The notes: generated by a model not told the origin, from the letters alone. DNA of 32,026 bases from Nodosilinea sp. LEGE 07088 (GCF_015207395.1 NZ_JADEWX010000055.1:1-32026), one strand, 5' to 3'; shown: positions 16,472 to 25,732, numbered from the stretch's first letter. A program made the numbers and translations.

Positions 16472-18082
16472 ATGCTAACCGAGCAATTTCCGTGGCTGAC
16501 GACCCTAGTTGTGTTGCCTCTACTGGCAATCTTGCCGATACCCGTGCTGCCCGACCGCAATGGTCAGACTCTGCGCTGGTACGCCCTAGGCATTGGCTTT
16601 ATTGAGTTCTCGCTCATTCTCTATACGTTCACTAATTTTTATGACCTGGGCCAACCTGGGTTGCAGCTGGTTGAGAGTTATAGCTGGGTGCCTCAGGTGG
16701 GGCTGACCTGGTCTTTGGGGGCCGATGGCTTGGCTATGCCTTTAGTGGTGCTGAGTGGGTTGGTGACGACCCTGGCTATTTTGGCATCCTGGAACATAAC
16801 CCGTCGCCCTCGCCTCTACTTCAGCCTCTTACTGGTGATGTACAGCGCTCAGGTCGGTGTTTTTCTAGCTCAAGACCTAGTCATGTTCTTTTTCATGTGG
16901 GAGCTAGAGCTGGTACCGGTGTACTTGCTTATTTCTATCTGGGGCGGCAAGAAGCGGCTATATGCAGCAACTAAGTTTATTCTTTACACCGCGATTGGGT
17001 CTATCTTCATTTTGGTTGCGGCTTTGGCGATGGCCTTTTATGGCGATACGGTCACCTTCAACCTGACAGAGCTAGCCCAAAAAGACTACAGCCTCACTTT
17101 CCAACTGCTGGTTTATGCGGCCTTCCTAGTCGCCTTCGCGGTCAAGCTGCCAATTTTCCCGCTGCACACTTGGTTGCCCGATGCTCACAGCGAAGCCCCT
17201 GCGGCAGTATCGATGATTTTGGCCGGGGTGTTGCTGAAGATGGCAGGCTATGGTCTCATTCGCATGAATATTGAGATGCTGCCCGCTGCGCACCTCTACT
17301 TTGCCCCTGTGTTGGCGATTCTTGGTGTGGTGAATGTGATCTACGCATCCATGACGGCCTTTGGTCAAGATAATCTCAAGCGCCGGATGGCTTATTCTTC
17401 GGTTGCACATATGGGATTTGTACTAATCGGCTGTGCTGCTTTCACCACCCTAGGTATGAGTGGTGCGATGCTGCAGATGATTTCCCATGGCTTGATTGCG
17501 GCGGCTATGTTTTTCTTGTCTGGTGTCACCTACGAGCGTACCCACACCCTAGATATGGATGAAATGGGGGGTATCGCTCGCAAGATGCCCAATAGCTTTG
17601 CCTTCTTTACGGCTGCTTCAATGGCGTCTCTTGCTCTGCCCGGCATGAGCGGCTTTGTGAGCGAGATCGCGGTTTTTCTCGGCGTTGCCACCAGCGATGT
17701 CTACAGCACGGCCTTTAAGACGGTGATTATTGTAGGTGCTGCTGTGGGGGTTGTGCTTTCTCCCATTTACTTGCTCTCGATGTTGCGCCGCATCTTCTAT
17801 GGTGATGCCGGCCAGGTTTTGAGCAAGGTGCCAAACATGGTCGACATTCGACCTCGGGAGGCCTTTGTTGCCGCCTGTCTATTGGTGCCAATTATCGGTA
17901 TTGGGATCTATCCAAAGCTAGCTACCCAGGTCTACGATGCTAAAACCGTCGAGGTGGCCAGCCATGTGCAGACCACTCAACTCGCTGCCCAGCCTGCTTC
18001 TCCGTTGTACGCCCACATTATGAGTGCTCCCAGGGTGACGGTGGCTGAACTGCCCACTGCTTTGACGGCGCAGATTGACTAG
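16472..18082 (+). CDS. ndhD: NAD(P)H-quinone oxidoreductase chain 4 (NdhD, D1/D2 type)
   Basis: A 536-aa polytopic membrane protein, the proton-pumping NuoM-like subunit of the thylakoid NDH-1 complex in respiration and cyclic electron flow. The antiporter-like core includes [32 protein letters not shown] in overlapping form, [29 protein letters not shown] and the lysine-rich-loop region [20 protein letters not shown]. About 14 hydrophobic helices are apparent. I place the start at 16472 ([10 protein letters not shown]), because the frame upstream to 16373 encodes an un-NdhD-like Cys-rich stretch. It is not beside ndhF. A strong terminator follows at 18110. Confidence 0.95.
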   Translation: MLTEQFPWLTTLVVLPLLAILPIPVLPDRNGQTLRWYALGIGFIEFSLILYTFTNFYDLGQPGLQLVESYSWVPQVGLTWSLGADGLAMPLVVLSGLVTTLAILASWNITRRPRLYFSLLLVMYSAQVGVFLAQDLVMFFFMWELELVPVYLLISIWGGKKRLYAATKFILYTAIGSIFILVAALAMAFYGDTVTFNLTELAQKDYSLTFQLLVYAAFLVAFAVKLPIFPLHTWLPDAHSEAPAAVSMILAGVLLKMAGYGLIRMNIEMLPAAHLYFAPVLAILGVVNVIYASMTAFGQDNLKRRMAYSSVAHMGFVLIGCAAFTTLGMSGAMLQMISHGLIAAAMFFLSGVTYERTHTLDMDEMGGIARKMPNSFAFFTAASMASLALPGMSGFVSEIAVFLGVATSDVYSTAFKTVIIVGAAVGVVLSPIYLLSMLRRIFYGDAGQVLSKVPNMVDIRPREAFVAACLLVPIIGIGIYPKLATQVYDAKTVEVASHVQTTQLAAQPASPLYAHIMSAPRVTVAELPTALTAQID

Positions 18083-18109
18083 GCCTCGTTGCTACATCGC
18101 GTAGAACCT

Positions 18110-18148
18110 GCACCCTGGCCGAGTTATTGGCCGGGGTGCGATTTTTTT
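18110..18148 (+). terminator. intrinsic terminator of ndhD
   Basis: GCACCCTGGCC (18110-18120) pairs with GGCCGGGGTGC (18129-18139) with one mismatch, around an 8-nt loop. It is followed by GA and seven Ts (18142-18148). It lies 27 bp after the ndhD stop and is the clearest terminator in the window. Confidence 0.92.
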
Positions 18149-18310
18149 GGGGGATTAGGATTGCGGTCTGCAAGACAATTTCAGTACTGGTTCTGGGCAC
18201 TCTGACAAACGAACACCCGGTGTCACACTAATAACAGGCGTCTTAAAGACCCCAACAGCTCCCACTAACGCGACCCGTTAGCTTTTTGGCACAACTTTTC
18301 TCTAAATGTT

Positions 18311-18463
18311 ATGGCTCAGCAACATCAATGTCCTCACTGCAATCATTCGCACCTGCTGCGCATTGGGGTCAGGGGCATTCGTCAGTGTGCACAGTGTAAG
18401 GCCTATGTCGATGTGCGATCGCGTCACTGGCTGAAGCGCTTAATCCATGATTTAGCCGCCTAG
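18311..18463 (+). CDS. 50-aa zinc-ribbon microprotein
   Basis: A short frame from ATG 18311 to TAG 18461-18463, read directly from the sequence. Two CxxC knuckles, Cys7/Cys10 (CPHC) and Cys26/Cys29 (CAQC), are separated by 15 residues. A basic helix-like tail follows (VRSRHWLKRLIHDLAA). This is a complete zinc-ribbon layout in a free-standing protein. It lies between the ndhD terminator and the sulfite-oxidase-like gene, so it probably has its own promoter or shares one with the latter. I see no good Shine-Dalgarno. Nucleic-acid or protein binding is likely. The pattern also resembles the zinc ribbon at the head of IS1-type InsA, but nothing else of a transposase is nearby. Confidence 0.7.
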   Translation: MAQQHQCPHCNHSHLLRIGVRGIRQCAQCKAYVDVRSRHWLKRLIHDLAA

Positions 18464-18569
18464 GTTAGGTAGCTTATATTTAACCAGGGCATTACGGTGC
18501 TTCTAGCGGTGATGTCAGCCTGGAGAACATTGAGCGACAATGAATCTGATCTGATTCGTAACATAGCCC

Positions 18570-19166
18570 ATGGCAGGTAAGTTCTTTCATAAACCGGGGC
18601 CAGAGCTAGCCCATCGCGTTCCCCCAGGGCAACATCTAGCGCAGGGGTTTCCGGTGCTAACCTACGGCGATACACCCGTTGTAGACCAGGCCAACTGGTC
18701 CTTAGCTGTCACCGGACTGGCCCAGCCCAAAACCTTTACCTGGGCCGATATGATGGCGTTGCCCCAGGCTGACTTTACCGCTGATTTTCACTGCGTGACC
18801 ACCTGGTCGAAGCTCGATGTAACTTGGCAAGGCATTTGCGTTACCGATTTGATGGCCCAGCTTAAGGTTGACCCAGCTGCCGCCCATGTGATGTTGCATT
18901 GTTACGGTGGCTACACCACTAATTTGACCTTAGCTGACTTCGCCCGACCTGAAAATTTTTTGGCTCACACACTTTTTGGTGAACCATTGCCCGCAGAGCA
19001 CGGGGGCCCTATGCGCCTGGTCGTGCCCCATCTTTACGCTTGGAAGAGTGCGAAGTGGATCAACGGGATCGAATTTTTGGCCAACTCAGTCGCTGGCTTT
19101 TGGGAGCGCAATGGCTACCATCAGCGCGGCGAGCCTTGGGCTGAAGAGCGATATAGCGATCGCTAA
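18570..19166 (+). CDS. sulfite oxidase-like molybdopterin oxidoreductase
   Basis: A 198-aa protein formed almost entirely of the oxidoreductase molybdopterin-binding (SuoX/YedY) fold. It has WSLAVTGLAQPKTFTWADMMALPQ, then FHCVTTWSKLDVTWQGI with Cys75 as the probable molybdenum ligand, then HGGPMRLVVPHLYAWKSAKWINGIEF. There is no haem domain, dimerisation domain, Tat signal or TM helix, so it should be a cytosolic single-domain molybdoenzyme. The substrate is unknown. The start is an ATG with ordinary family spacing. Its stop is 7 bp from that of the convergent gene. The MOSC protein at the window start is another cofactor-linked gene, but it is 18 kb away. Confidence 0.9.
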   Translation: MAGKFFHKPGPELAHRVPPGQHLAQGFPVLTYGDTPVVDQANWSLAVTGLAQPKTFTWADMMALPQADFTADFHCVTTWSKLDVTWQGICVTDLMAQLKVDPAAAHVMLHCYGGYTTNLTLADFARPENFLAHTLFGEPLPAEHGGPMRLVVPHLYAWKSAKWINGIEFLANSVAGFWERNGYHQRGEPWAEERYSDR

Positions 19167-19173
19167 GAGCTGC

Positions 19174-19476
19174 CTACCGATTGCCGTAGCGGCCCCAACT
19201 CAGAAACGCAGTGACCACATAGAGCACGATGGTAGAACCAACGATCGAAGGTACCACGGGTACCCCCTGAAAGCTCCAGGTAAGCCACGGTAGGTTGAGG
19301 TTGTACTGTTGCAGCAGATGGTCAGCCCCCCACTGGCCGACTAAAACGCCGACCAAGCCAATTAATACTAGGCCCAAGAGTTTGCCGGGCACTCGTCGAG
19401 GAATGAGGATGTTGGCGGCAAAAGCGCAGACCATGGCAATTAAAACTTGAACCAGTAGGCTAACAAGGTCATCCAT
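19174..19476 (-). CDS. small GlsB/YeaQ/YmgE-like membrane protein
   Basis: A 100-aa, very hydrophobic protein with three likely helices (about residues 4-22, 32-52 and 72-94). RRVPGKLLGLVLIGLVGVLVGQW is a glycine-rich segment like that of the GlsB/YeaQ (transglycosylase-associated) family. The start at ATG 19476 is supported by AGGAG nine bases upstream; the frame opens earlier with a TTG that overlaps this ribosome-binding site. The family is tied to stress response in other bacteria, but its mechanism is unclear. It is convergent with the molybdoenzyme gene. Confidence 0.75.
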   Translation of the reverse strand: MDDLVSLLVQVLIAMVCAFAANILIPRRVPGKLLGLVLIGLVGVLVGQWGADHLLQQYNLNLPWLTWSFQGVPVVPSIVGSTIVLYVVTAFLSWGRYGNR

Positions 19477-19570
19477 AGGGGTGTGCTCCTGCAACCAGGA
19501 CTATTGAAGTCACGTACAGATTTACTGTACCCATCTATGCTCGCTTATCTTCTGAAGGATTGCGGGGGAT

Positions 19571-21040
19571 TTAGATCCATCCTTGAATAGCTGCTTGGTA
19601 GACGGCCTGATAGCGATTTTTGGCCTGGAGTTTGGTCAGGCTATTGTTGATGTGAAACTTTACGGTACTTTCGCTGATGTACAGATGGTTGGCAATATCG
19701 CGATCGCGCAACCCTTGGGCCAATAACGCCATAATCTCTTGCTCTCGCTCTGACGGACGTGGTGCCCCAGGTTCAATCGATATGCCCCCACCAGGTTGCC
19801 CCTCACTAATGCGCTGCACGACCTGCCGTAGCTGATCGGCATCTATCGTCCAGTCAATCAAAGCTTGGGCCTGAGGTGAGGGAAGCCTAGAGGCTTTGAC
19901 TCTGACCCAAATTACGCGGTCAGATGCTTGAGCAATAGTCTCACTGTCAGTAATAACCACTGCCTCTGAATCAAACGGGTCACATACGGTGAGCCGGGCT
20001 GTATAGGCCATGCAGGTAAGCGCAACCTGGACTAAGGCGGTACTGCATTGGATGCTAACTTTAGGCTCTAGAAAATTGCTGCTGTAGGGGGTTCTCAGGG
20101 TAATCTGCACCAACTGCTGCTGGGGGCCAGGCTGAGTTTGCAGACTCCCGCCTAGGCAGGTGGCCATAAACCTCAGCTGATGGCAGCGCGATCGCCAACG
20201 GTCTGATGTATCTTCGGCTGTGTGGGCAATACCATCGGCTGCAATGGTTACGAGCGCCTCTAGCGCGACATCATCGTTGCTGTAGACCAGTCGTGCATAG
20301 TCACAGTTAAATTCCTCCAGCAGTTCGGCCAACTGCACAAAAATATGATTGACGGAGGCAGGCAGCGGAGTTTCAGTTCCCACCAGTGCCATGGTGGTGG
20401 TCGTTAGAATTGTAGCGAGCTGATCGGACAGGGTTGCCCGATATGGAATAGGAGCTGTAGATGGGAAAGTCTTTGCTTGCACTGCGAGAGACGCGTCAAG
20501 GGCAATGGTAGCCGTCATGCAGAGCACCTGGAGTACTTCTAGAAACTCTGCCGCCATAGGACTGCGGCTAAAGGTCGCAAGTACACCAATGACGCGATCG
20601 CTGGTCATGAGCGGATAACCCGCAAATCCCTGAATGCCATTTTCAATTGCCCAGGCACGATCTTTAACCCAGGCTTCTTCAGCTAAACGATTGCTGAGAA
20701 AGGGGACTCGGTTTTGGGCAATTTTCCCGACCTTGTAGGCCCCCATCGGCACCCTGGCAAACGCGCCATTGGTATGGGTATATAACCCCGAGGAAGCCAC
20801 TAACCGAAGTGCAGTTTGGTCGGGCTCGACCACCCAAATGCGGGCAAACGCGCAGCTGAACTGATCGACCAGGCCATCGGTAATACAACGGGCTACGGTT
20901 TCGGTTTCAAAACATCCTGACAGACGCTGGGCGATTTTATTCACCCGCTGCAAATCTAGCAGCAGTCGAGCCTGGTTGGGCAAATCAGTTCTGAGGCCAT
21001 TTACGCCGTCGAAAGCAGAACTCACGATTGTGCTTGCCAT
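19571..21040 (-). CDS. GAF domain LuxR-type transcriptional regulator
   Basis: A 489-aa protein (513 if a TTG at 21112 is used). A GAF domain lies in the N-terminal half (about residues 30-180; RIWVVEPDQTALRLVASSGLY, GIQGFAGYPLMTSDRVIGVLATFSR). The central region is unassigned. The last 65 residues form a LuxR/FixJ helix-turn-helix (PSEREQEIMALLAQGLRDRDIANHLYISESTVKFHINNSLTKL in overlapping form). There is no receiver domain, so the input is probably a small ligand or redox/light signal sensed by GAF. No chromophore cysteine motif is obvious. It is divergent from the PTPA-CTERM gene across a 350-bp region, making that gene a candidate target. Confidence 0.88.
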   Translation of the reverse strand: MASTIVSSAFDGVNGLRTDLPNQARLLLDLQRVNKIAQRLSGCFETETVARCITDGLVDQFSCAFARIWVVEPDQTALRLVASSGLYTHTNGAFARVPMGAYKVGKIAQNRVPFLSNRLAEEAWVKDRAWAIENGIQGFAGYPLMTSDRVIGVLATFSRSPMAAEFLEVLQVLCMTATIALDASLAVQAKTFPSTAPIPYRATLSDQLATILTTTTMALVGTETPLPASVNHIFVQLAELLEEFNCDYARLVYSNDDVALEALVTIAADGIAHTAEDTSDRWRSRCHQLRFMATCLGGSLQTQPGPQQQLVQITLRTPYSSNFLEPKVSIQCSTALVQVALTCMAYTARLTVCDPFDSEAVVITDSETIAQASDRVIWVRVKASRLPSPQAQALIDWTIDADQLRQVVQRISEGQPGGGISIEPGAPRPSEREQEIMALLAQGLRDRDIANHLYISESTVKFHINNSLTKLQAKNRYQAVYQAAIQGWI

Positions 21041-21142
21041 ATCTGTGTCTAGCTTGAAGTGAAGTGAGTCAATACTCTGTATCGCTTGACACAGCCTGTT
21101 ATTTGTCTCCAAACGGTGTGCTTATTGCCGAGCAGGCTGCAT

Positions 21143-21164
21143 GATCCGACGTAGATCCGACGTA
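21143..21164. repeat. 11-bp direct tandem repeat between divergent genes
   Basis: GATCCGACGTA occurs twice in direct succession (21143-21153 and 21154-21164) in the region between the GAF-LuxR regulator and the PTPA-CTERM gene. Tandem sites of about one helical turn can be regulator-binding sites; a slippage duplication is equally possible. Confidence 0.85.
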
Positions 21165-21388
21165 GCGGCAGCGGAAAAGGTTCATTCCAGCCCCAACTTA
21201 ATGAAAATACGGATGGTTTTATCTCAACTTTGTAAACCTTGGGGGCTGTACTGAGCCATGCTTCTAAATTTTTTGCTAGAACGTGAGCAGAGCATAAATC
21301 TTGCCTGGGGTAAACCCCTGGTCGCGAGCTACCCGGATTGCGCATCTGCCTCTTGTAAATAGTTGAAGCCCCCCTTGTGGAGATGCAG

Positions 21389-21997
21389 ATGAAGATGAGA
21401 TTAAGAGGTATCGGCCTTGGGGTCGCTACTGTGTTGACTCTGGGTACCGTCTGGACAGATTCTGCTCAGGCGTTCTCACTGGGTGAGACAGTCACAGTGA
21501 CTAACCTCCTGGACAAAGGCAATTTAGGGACTGATATTTTTCAGGGGCCAGAGGACGTTGTGGTAGTGACCCCTGGCCTTGAACTCGTACAGTTTGGCGG
21601 CATTTGGGATATTGACCTGGATGATAACGCTATTTCGTTTAGCCTGAATTCTATATTTGGGAATGTCGAGTCTGGCAATGACATCTATCGCTTCGAAGCC
21701 CCTAATCTTTATCAGCCGGGGCAGTTACCCACGATCAACATCTTTAGCTTTGCTGCCTTTTCGCCTGATAACAGCCCCTTTGCAAGATTCACGGGTAGTA
21801 ACAAGCTGGAAGTTGTTTTTCCCCTCGGCTTTGCCCCAGAAGGGCTAATACCACCACAGCCAGATACCCCGTTGGCTATCACCACTACCCTACCAGTCCA
21901 ACCCTTTGTAGTGCCTACGCCAGCTTTGTTGCCTGGGCTAATTGGTATGGGGTTAACGATATGGCGCAAGCAGCGTAGAGATGACGACGCGAGTTAG
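21389..21997 (+). CDS. PTPA-CTERM sorting domain-containing surface protein
   Basis: A 202-aa exported protein. A signal peptide occupies about residues 1-28, ending AQA before Phe29. The middle (about 30-170) is beta-rich and acidic with no recognised domain. The C-terminus is a sorting signal: the VPTPALLPG motif, a hydrophobic helix (LIGMGLTIW) and a basic end (RKQRR). PTPA-CTERM is the cyanobacterial relative of PEP-CTERM and is thought to be handled by a cyanoexosortase, usually linked to exopolysaccharide; no exosortase gene is in this window. The frame opens at GTG 21377 with several ATGs; 21389 is chosen because GGAG at 21379 is six bases upstream. Confidence 0.87.
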   Translation: MKMRLRGIGLGVATVLTLGTVWTDSAQAFSLGETVTVTNLLDKGNLGTDIFQGPEDVVVVTPGLELVQFGGIWDIDLDDNAISFSLNSIFGNVESGNDIYRFEAPNLYQPGQLPTINIFSFAAFSPDNSPFARFTGSNKLEVVFPLGFAPEGLIPPQPDTPLAITTTLPVQPFVVPTPALLPGLIGMGLTIWRKQRRDDDAS

Positions 21998-22009
21998 CCT
22001 CTGCCAAAA

Positions 22010-23356
22010 TTATTCAGGGTCGGAAAGCTTCGTCCCTGTAGATTGGGCTTCTACGTCTTCCGTTGTAAAGCGATCTTTGGCAGCGGCAAAAGCCGCCTGC
22101 ATGGCGGTTTGAATTCTTTGGGGATCGGGCTTTTTGCCGCCCATGAGGTCACCAAAGTAAACGCAGGCCCCTTCGCCTAGGCCCCAGGTGTAGGCAAAGG
22201 CCCAGGAGGCAGCTACGACGCTGCCCAGGCCGGGGATGAATTTGATCAGCTCGCGCCCGACGGCCTGGGCAAAGAAGCCGCCTGCGATCGCGCTAATTAA
22301 CCCACCCGCTTGGGAGGGGCTGAGGGTTTGGCCGTAGAGTTTACCGAGTAGCACCACCATCGACACCTGTAGGGCGGTGAGCACGGGCATAGTGGCAAAG
22401 GGCAGCGGCACAGCGGCCAGGGTAGCGGCCATGACCGCAAAGGCCGAGATGTAGTGACGCCCCACATCCCGATAGAGGTTACCCAGTTGATGGGTGGCTT
22501 CGGCTTGCTCATCGAGCAGTTGATAGAGGGCCTGGGCCTCGGCCTCTGGCAGCAGGTCGGCCAGCACGTCCCGGAGGGCATCGAGGCCGTAAAAGACTGG
22601 CTCAAAGCCGTCGTCTTCGAGGGTGAAGTCGATCAGCACGGTGCGGTCTACCACCCCCTGAAAGTTGGCGCGAATCAACTCGAAGGGTCGATTCACGGCT
22701 TCCAGGTTGGGGGGGTAGCCAGGATGATTAGTCTGGCTAGGTGGGTAGACCTCGTGGATAGAGGTCACCACTAACAGGCAGGGCACCGTCGGAAACTGCT
22801 GGCGCAGGCGAGCAGCAATCTGCCGCAGCGTATCGGTGGCGAAGTCGTTGATTTTAATGGTCAAAATTAGAATTCGACCTTTGCTCGTACTGGTGCTCAG
22901 GTTGTCTACCAGGGCATCAATGATGGCGTCAGTGGCCTGGGCGATGTCACCTAAACCGACGGTATCGGTAAAGATCAGTAGCGGCAGTTCTTCTGAGGGA
23001 TAGGCATAGCGCTGGGTGTGTTGAGTGTGGGGCTTAAACCCTTGGCCGACGATGTCTTTAGAGACCCCGGTCAGGCCGCGCACAATAGAGCTTTTGCCAG
23101 TTTGCGGTTTGCCAATCAGCAGGGCTTCGGTGGTGGGAAGCTGCTGGCGTACGGCGGCGAGAATATCGGCTACTTTTTCGTCGTCAATGGTAAACCAGCG
23201 GTGGAACTGTTGGGCTGGCTGCAACTGGTTGGTGCGATCGCGTAGGTACTGCCAAGCGGCCATGAGGGGAGACCCTGGCGAAGTGTTTTGTGGGTCAGTT
23301 GGCTTCGAGTTGCCCATGCTTGCTTTGACTGACAGCGGTGAGACCACACTGATCAT
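22010..23356 (-). CDS. Era-like membrane-associated GTPase with C-terminal DUF697-like region
   Basis: A 448-aa protein. The G domain has a P-loop at about 82-90 (GKPQTGKSS) and G3 at Asp131 (DTVGLGD). The expected [NT]KxD G4 position reads VVTSIHEV, so guanine specificity may be altered or relaxed. The C-terminal part (about 290-410) has hydrophobic, Gly/Ala-rich helices (FAVMAATLAAVPLPFATMPVLTAL, GLISAIAGGFFAQAVG) like the DUF697 membrane-associated region. Starts at 23317 or 23263 are also possible; none has a clear Shine-Dalgarno. It lies 53 bp downstream of the DICT histidine kinase on the same strand, so cotranscription is likely. Confidence 0.84.
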   Translation of the reverse strand: MISVVSPLSVKASMGNSKPTDPQNTSPGSPLMAAWQYLRDRTNQLQPAQQFHRWFTIDDEKVADILAAVRQQLPTTEALLIGKPQTGKSSIVRGLTGVSKDIVGQGFKPHTQHTQRYAYPSEELPLLIFTDTVGLGDIAQATDAIIDALVDNLSTSTSKGRILILTIKINDFATDTLRQIAARLRQQFPTVPCLLVVTSIHEVYPPSQTNHPGYPPNLEAVNRPFELIRANFQGVVDRTVLIDFTLEDDGFEPVFYGLDALRDVLADLLPEAEAQALYQLLDEQAEATHQLGNLYRDVGRHYISAFAVMAATLAAVPLPFATMPVLTALQVSMVVLLGKLYGQTLSPSQAGGLISAIAGGFFAQAVGRELIKFIPGLGSVVAASWAFAYTWGLGEGACVYFGDLMGGKKPDPQRIQTAMQAAFAAAKDRFTTEDVEAQSTGTKLSDPE

Positions 23357-23409
23357 GCCATGGTTTTACCGGGCCGAGAACGGCCGTCGCCGCCAGATAT
23401 TGCCAGGGG

Positions 23410-25434
23410 CTAATCGTCGAGCAGCACCGAAGGATTACCCGGCAAAGTAGCAGGCTGTTGCTTGTTTGTTTTGGTGGTGCGGTTGCGGCTGTCGAGATTG
23501 CCCTGAGCAACCGGTACGGTGAAATGAAACTGGCTGCCTTTATGTTTACCCTCTGACTCTGCCCAGATGGCGCCTCCCAACCCTTCTACAATCTGGCGAC
23601 ACATGGCTAGACCTAACCCTGTGCCTCCGGTGGTACGGCGCAGAGCCCCTTCTTCTTGATAAAAACGGTCGAACACAATCTGTAGGCGGCTGGGCTCAAT
23701 GCCGCGCCCAGTATCGGCAATGGTGACCTGGAGATGGGTGGGGCTAGGGCGAGTCACCTGAATCGTAATTTTGCCCTCGGCAGGCGTAAATTTTTGGGCA
23801 TTGTCAAGCAGTTTGACCAGAACCTCGACCAGCCACTCCCCATCGGCTCTGACCAAGGGGAGCTGTTTGGGCATTTTGACCTTGATGGTGGGCGCCGGGG
23901 TGCTATCGTGGCTGCCGCGAATGCTACTCAGGGCCAAATCGACGCATTCTTGCATGGAGAGTGACTCTAGATTCCACTCTACGCGGCCGCTCTCAAGCCG
24001 CGATAGGGTGAGAAAGTCCTGTACTAGCTTGCGCATGCGCTCGGCATCTTCAAGGGCTGATTGCAGCATAATCTGGCGCAGTTTGTTGGGCATATCGGGC
24101 TCGGTCGCCAGACTTTCGAGACAGACCTGAATGGTCGAAAGAGGGGTGCGCAGTTCGTGACCGGTGATGGCAATCAGGTTGGCGCGAGTGCGATCGAGGG
24201 CTTCGAGCTGATGGTTGAGATCTTGGAGGTTGGCATAGGCTTCAGCCTGGATAATCGCCACACTGAGCTGGGTGGCGATCGCATCTACCAGGGCAATATC
24301 GTCTTCGCTCCAATTGTGGGGCTGGGGTTGGCAGTGGTGTAGCTCAATGATGCCGACCAGACGACCCTGGTAGGTTAATGGCACCATCAGCCAAGACCGG
24401 ATTTGCCAGCGCTCAATTAACGGCTGAATGATCGCTAACTCCTGACTAAAGGGAGCTGCCTGATCTTGGGTATCGGCAATGGCGATATTTTCTTTAGTGT
24501 CTTGAACGTAATCAAACAGGGGATTTGTTGCCAAGGGCCAGGTTTCTCCCAGCAGAGACTCAACGTCGTTGTTGAGGTGTTGGTGGGTGATCAGTACTGA
24601 GGCATCGGTGGCGCTACAGGGGTAGATGAGGCAGCGACAGACCTGGGAGGCTTGGCCCAACTCCTGGGCCGCTTTAGAAAAAATTTCGGTAGCGTCAAGG
24701 GATTGGCGCACCACTGACGTGATGGAGTTAACCAGGCGCTCGCGGCGCTCTTGGGCCGAAATCGCTTTATACGCCTTAAGCAACTTATACTGCCCCGCCT
24801 GGAGATAGGTCACCAGGCGCTGGGTAAAGGGATCGGGGCCACCGCTGCCATCGAGGTCAGTGGTGGGTGCCAGGGTGGGGTCAATAAATCGCTGATGGGC
24901 GATCGCTGTTTTGTCAGCCAGGTCAGGGCGATACCCAGCAATGCGATTGAGCAATATGGCCGCCGACTTCTGGCTCACGTAGGGGTCTTGAGTCCAAATC
25001 CCCTCAAAGCGACGGGTCTGATCAAGGGATGGGCCATAATTAGCAGAGGGTTCTGGCGATCGCTCCCGACAGATTAGGCAGGCGGTATAGTCAGCTCCAA
25101 TCACCACCAGATGCCACTCCTGCGTGAGGGCATCGTCGGGCTGAAACGCAATGGTTTCGTAGTTGTTAGAGTGGCTGACAAAACTTGTGCCCAGGGCCGA
25201 TAGTACATAAACCTGGTCGGTACTTTCGGCAATGCGCAGGTAACGATTCGCCTCCTGCAAATAAAATCGCTCTTGCTGAAAGCTCGCAATCACCAAAGAC
25301 TTGCCCGCCCCCGCCAACACATGATCTTCCATTGCGTGAGATAACGCTGTCAGCGAGGTTTTGAAGTAGAGGCTAGGTCTAAGCTGGGGAATTGCACTCA
25401 GCAATTCTTCCACCACAGATGTGGAATTGCTCAT
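23410..25434 (-). CDS. DICT-GAF hybrid sensor histidine kinase
   Basis: A 674-aa soluble kinase. The N-terminus (about 15-170) matches the DICT sensory domain found in cyanobacterial signalling proteins (SLYFKTSLTALSHAMED, RRFEGIWTQDPYVSQ). A GAF domain spans about 235-400 (WLMVPLTYQGRLVGIIELHHC) and is followed by a coiled linker. The HisKA dimerisation domain carries the phospho-acceptor His426 (ITGHELRTPLS). The HATPase domain has an N box (LLDNAQKFTPAEG), G1 (DTGRGIEPS) and G2 (GGTGLGLAM). There is no TM helix or receiver, and no response-regulator gene adjoins it. It precedes the GTPase gene by 53 bp. Confidence 0.92.
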   Translation of the reverse strand: MSNSTSVVEELLSAIPQLRPSLYFKTSLTALSHAMEDHVLAGAGKSLVIASFQQERFYLQEANRYLRIAESTDQVYVLSALGTSFVSHSNNYETIAFQPDDALTQEWHLVVIGADYTACLICRERSPEPSANYGPSLDQTRRFEGIWTQDPYVSQKSAAILLNRIAGYRPDLADKTAIAHQRFIDPTLAPTTDLDGSGGPDPFTQRLVTYLQAGQYKLLKAYKAISAQERRERLVNSITSVVRQSLDATEIFSKAAQELGQASQVCRCLIYPCSATDASVLITHQHLNNDVESLLGETWPLATNPLFDYVQDTKENIAIADTQDQAAPFSQELAIIQPLIERWQIRSWLMVPLTYQGRLVGIIELHHCQPQPHNWSEDDIALVDAIATQLSVAIIQAEAYANLQDLNHQLEALDRTRANLIAITGHELRTPLSTIQVCLESLATEPDMPNKLRQIMLQSALEDAERMRKLVQDFLTLSRLESGRVEWNLESLSMQECVDLALSSIRGSHDSTPAPTIKVKMPKQLPLVRADGEWLVEVLVKLLDNAQKFTPAEGKITIQVTRPSPTHLQVTIADTGRGIEPSRLQIVFDRFYQEEGALRRTTGGTGLGLAMCRQIVEGLGGAIWAESEGKHKGSQFHFTVPVAQGNLDSRNRTTKTNKQQPATLPGNPSVLLDD

Positions 25435-25645
25435 CGTTCAGATTAAGAAACCATCGATCTAAAAGCGCTGCCAGCATGTTTACAACAAACCCAATGGAGA
25501 CCCGGTTGTATCGGCAGCAGTGACTTCCACCTAGCCTACCAGTTGCCTCCTGCTATCACGGTACTTTGTAACCATTTGCCAACATCAACTTTCCTCTGGT
25601 GTGAGCTGGCGCTGAAAACTAACTCACGGGTAAAGACCCGGCTAC

Positions 25646-25712
25646 AAAAAAGAACACTCGAGCATACTGCCCGAGTGTTAGAACGCTGGGGCTTCCCTAC
25701 GGAAACCCCACG
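25646..25712 (-). terminator. double-hairpin intrinsic terminator of amt
   Basis: Read on the minus strand, CGTGGGGTTTCC pairs with GGAAGCCCCA as a first hairpin (about 25688-25712, one G-T pair). A second perfect 8-bp stem follows, AACACTCG with CGAGTGTT (25653-25679), then a base and six Ts (plus-strand A-run 25646-25651). It lies just after the amt stop codon at 25733. The second hairpin with its T-run is a textbook terminator. Confidence 0.9.
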
Positions 25713-25732
25713 CTTGATTGCGATGTCACAAC

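Noticed and set aside
18311-18463. Reading the microprotein as an IS1-type transposase remnant.
   Set aside because: Only a generic zinc-ribbon likeness exists. There are no terminal inverted repeats, target duplication or further transposase sequence around it.
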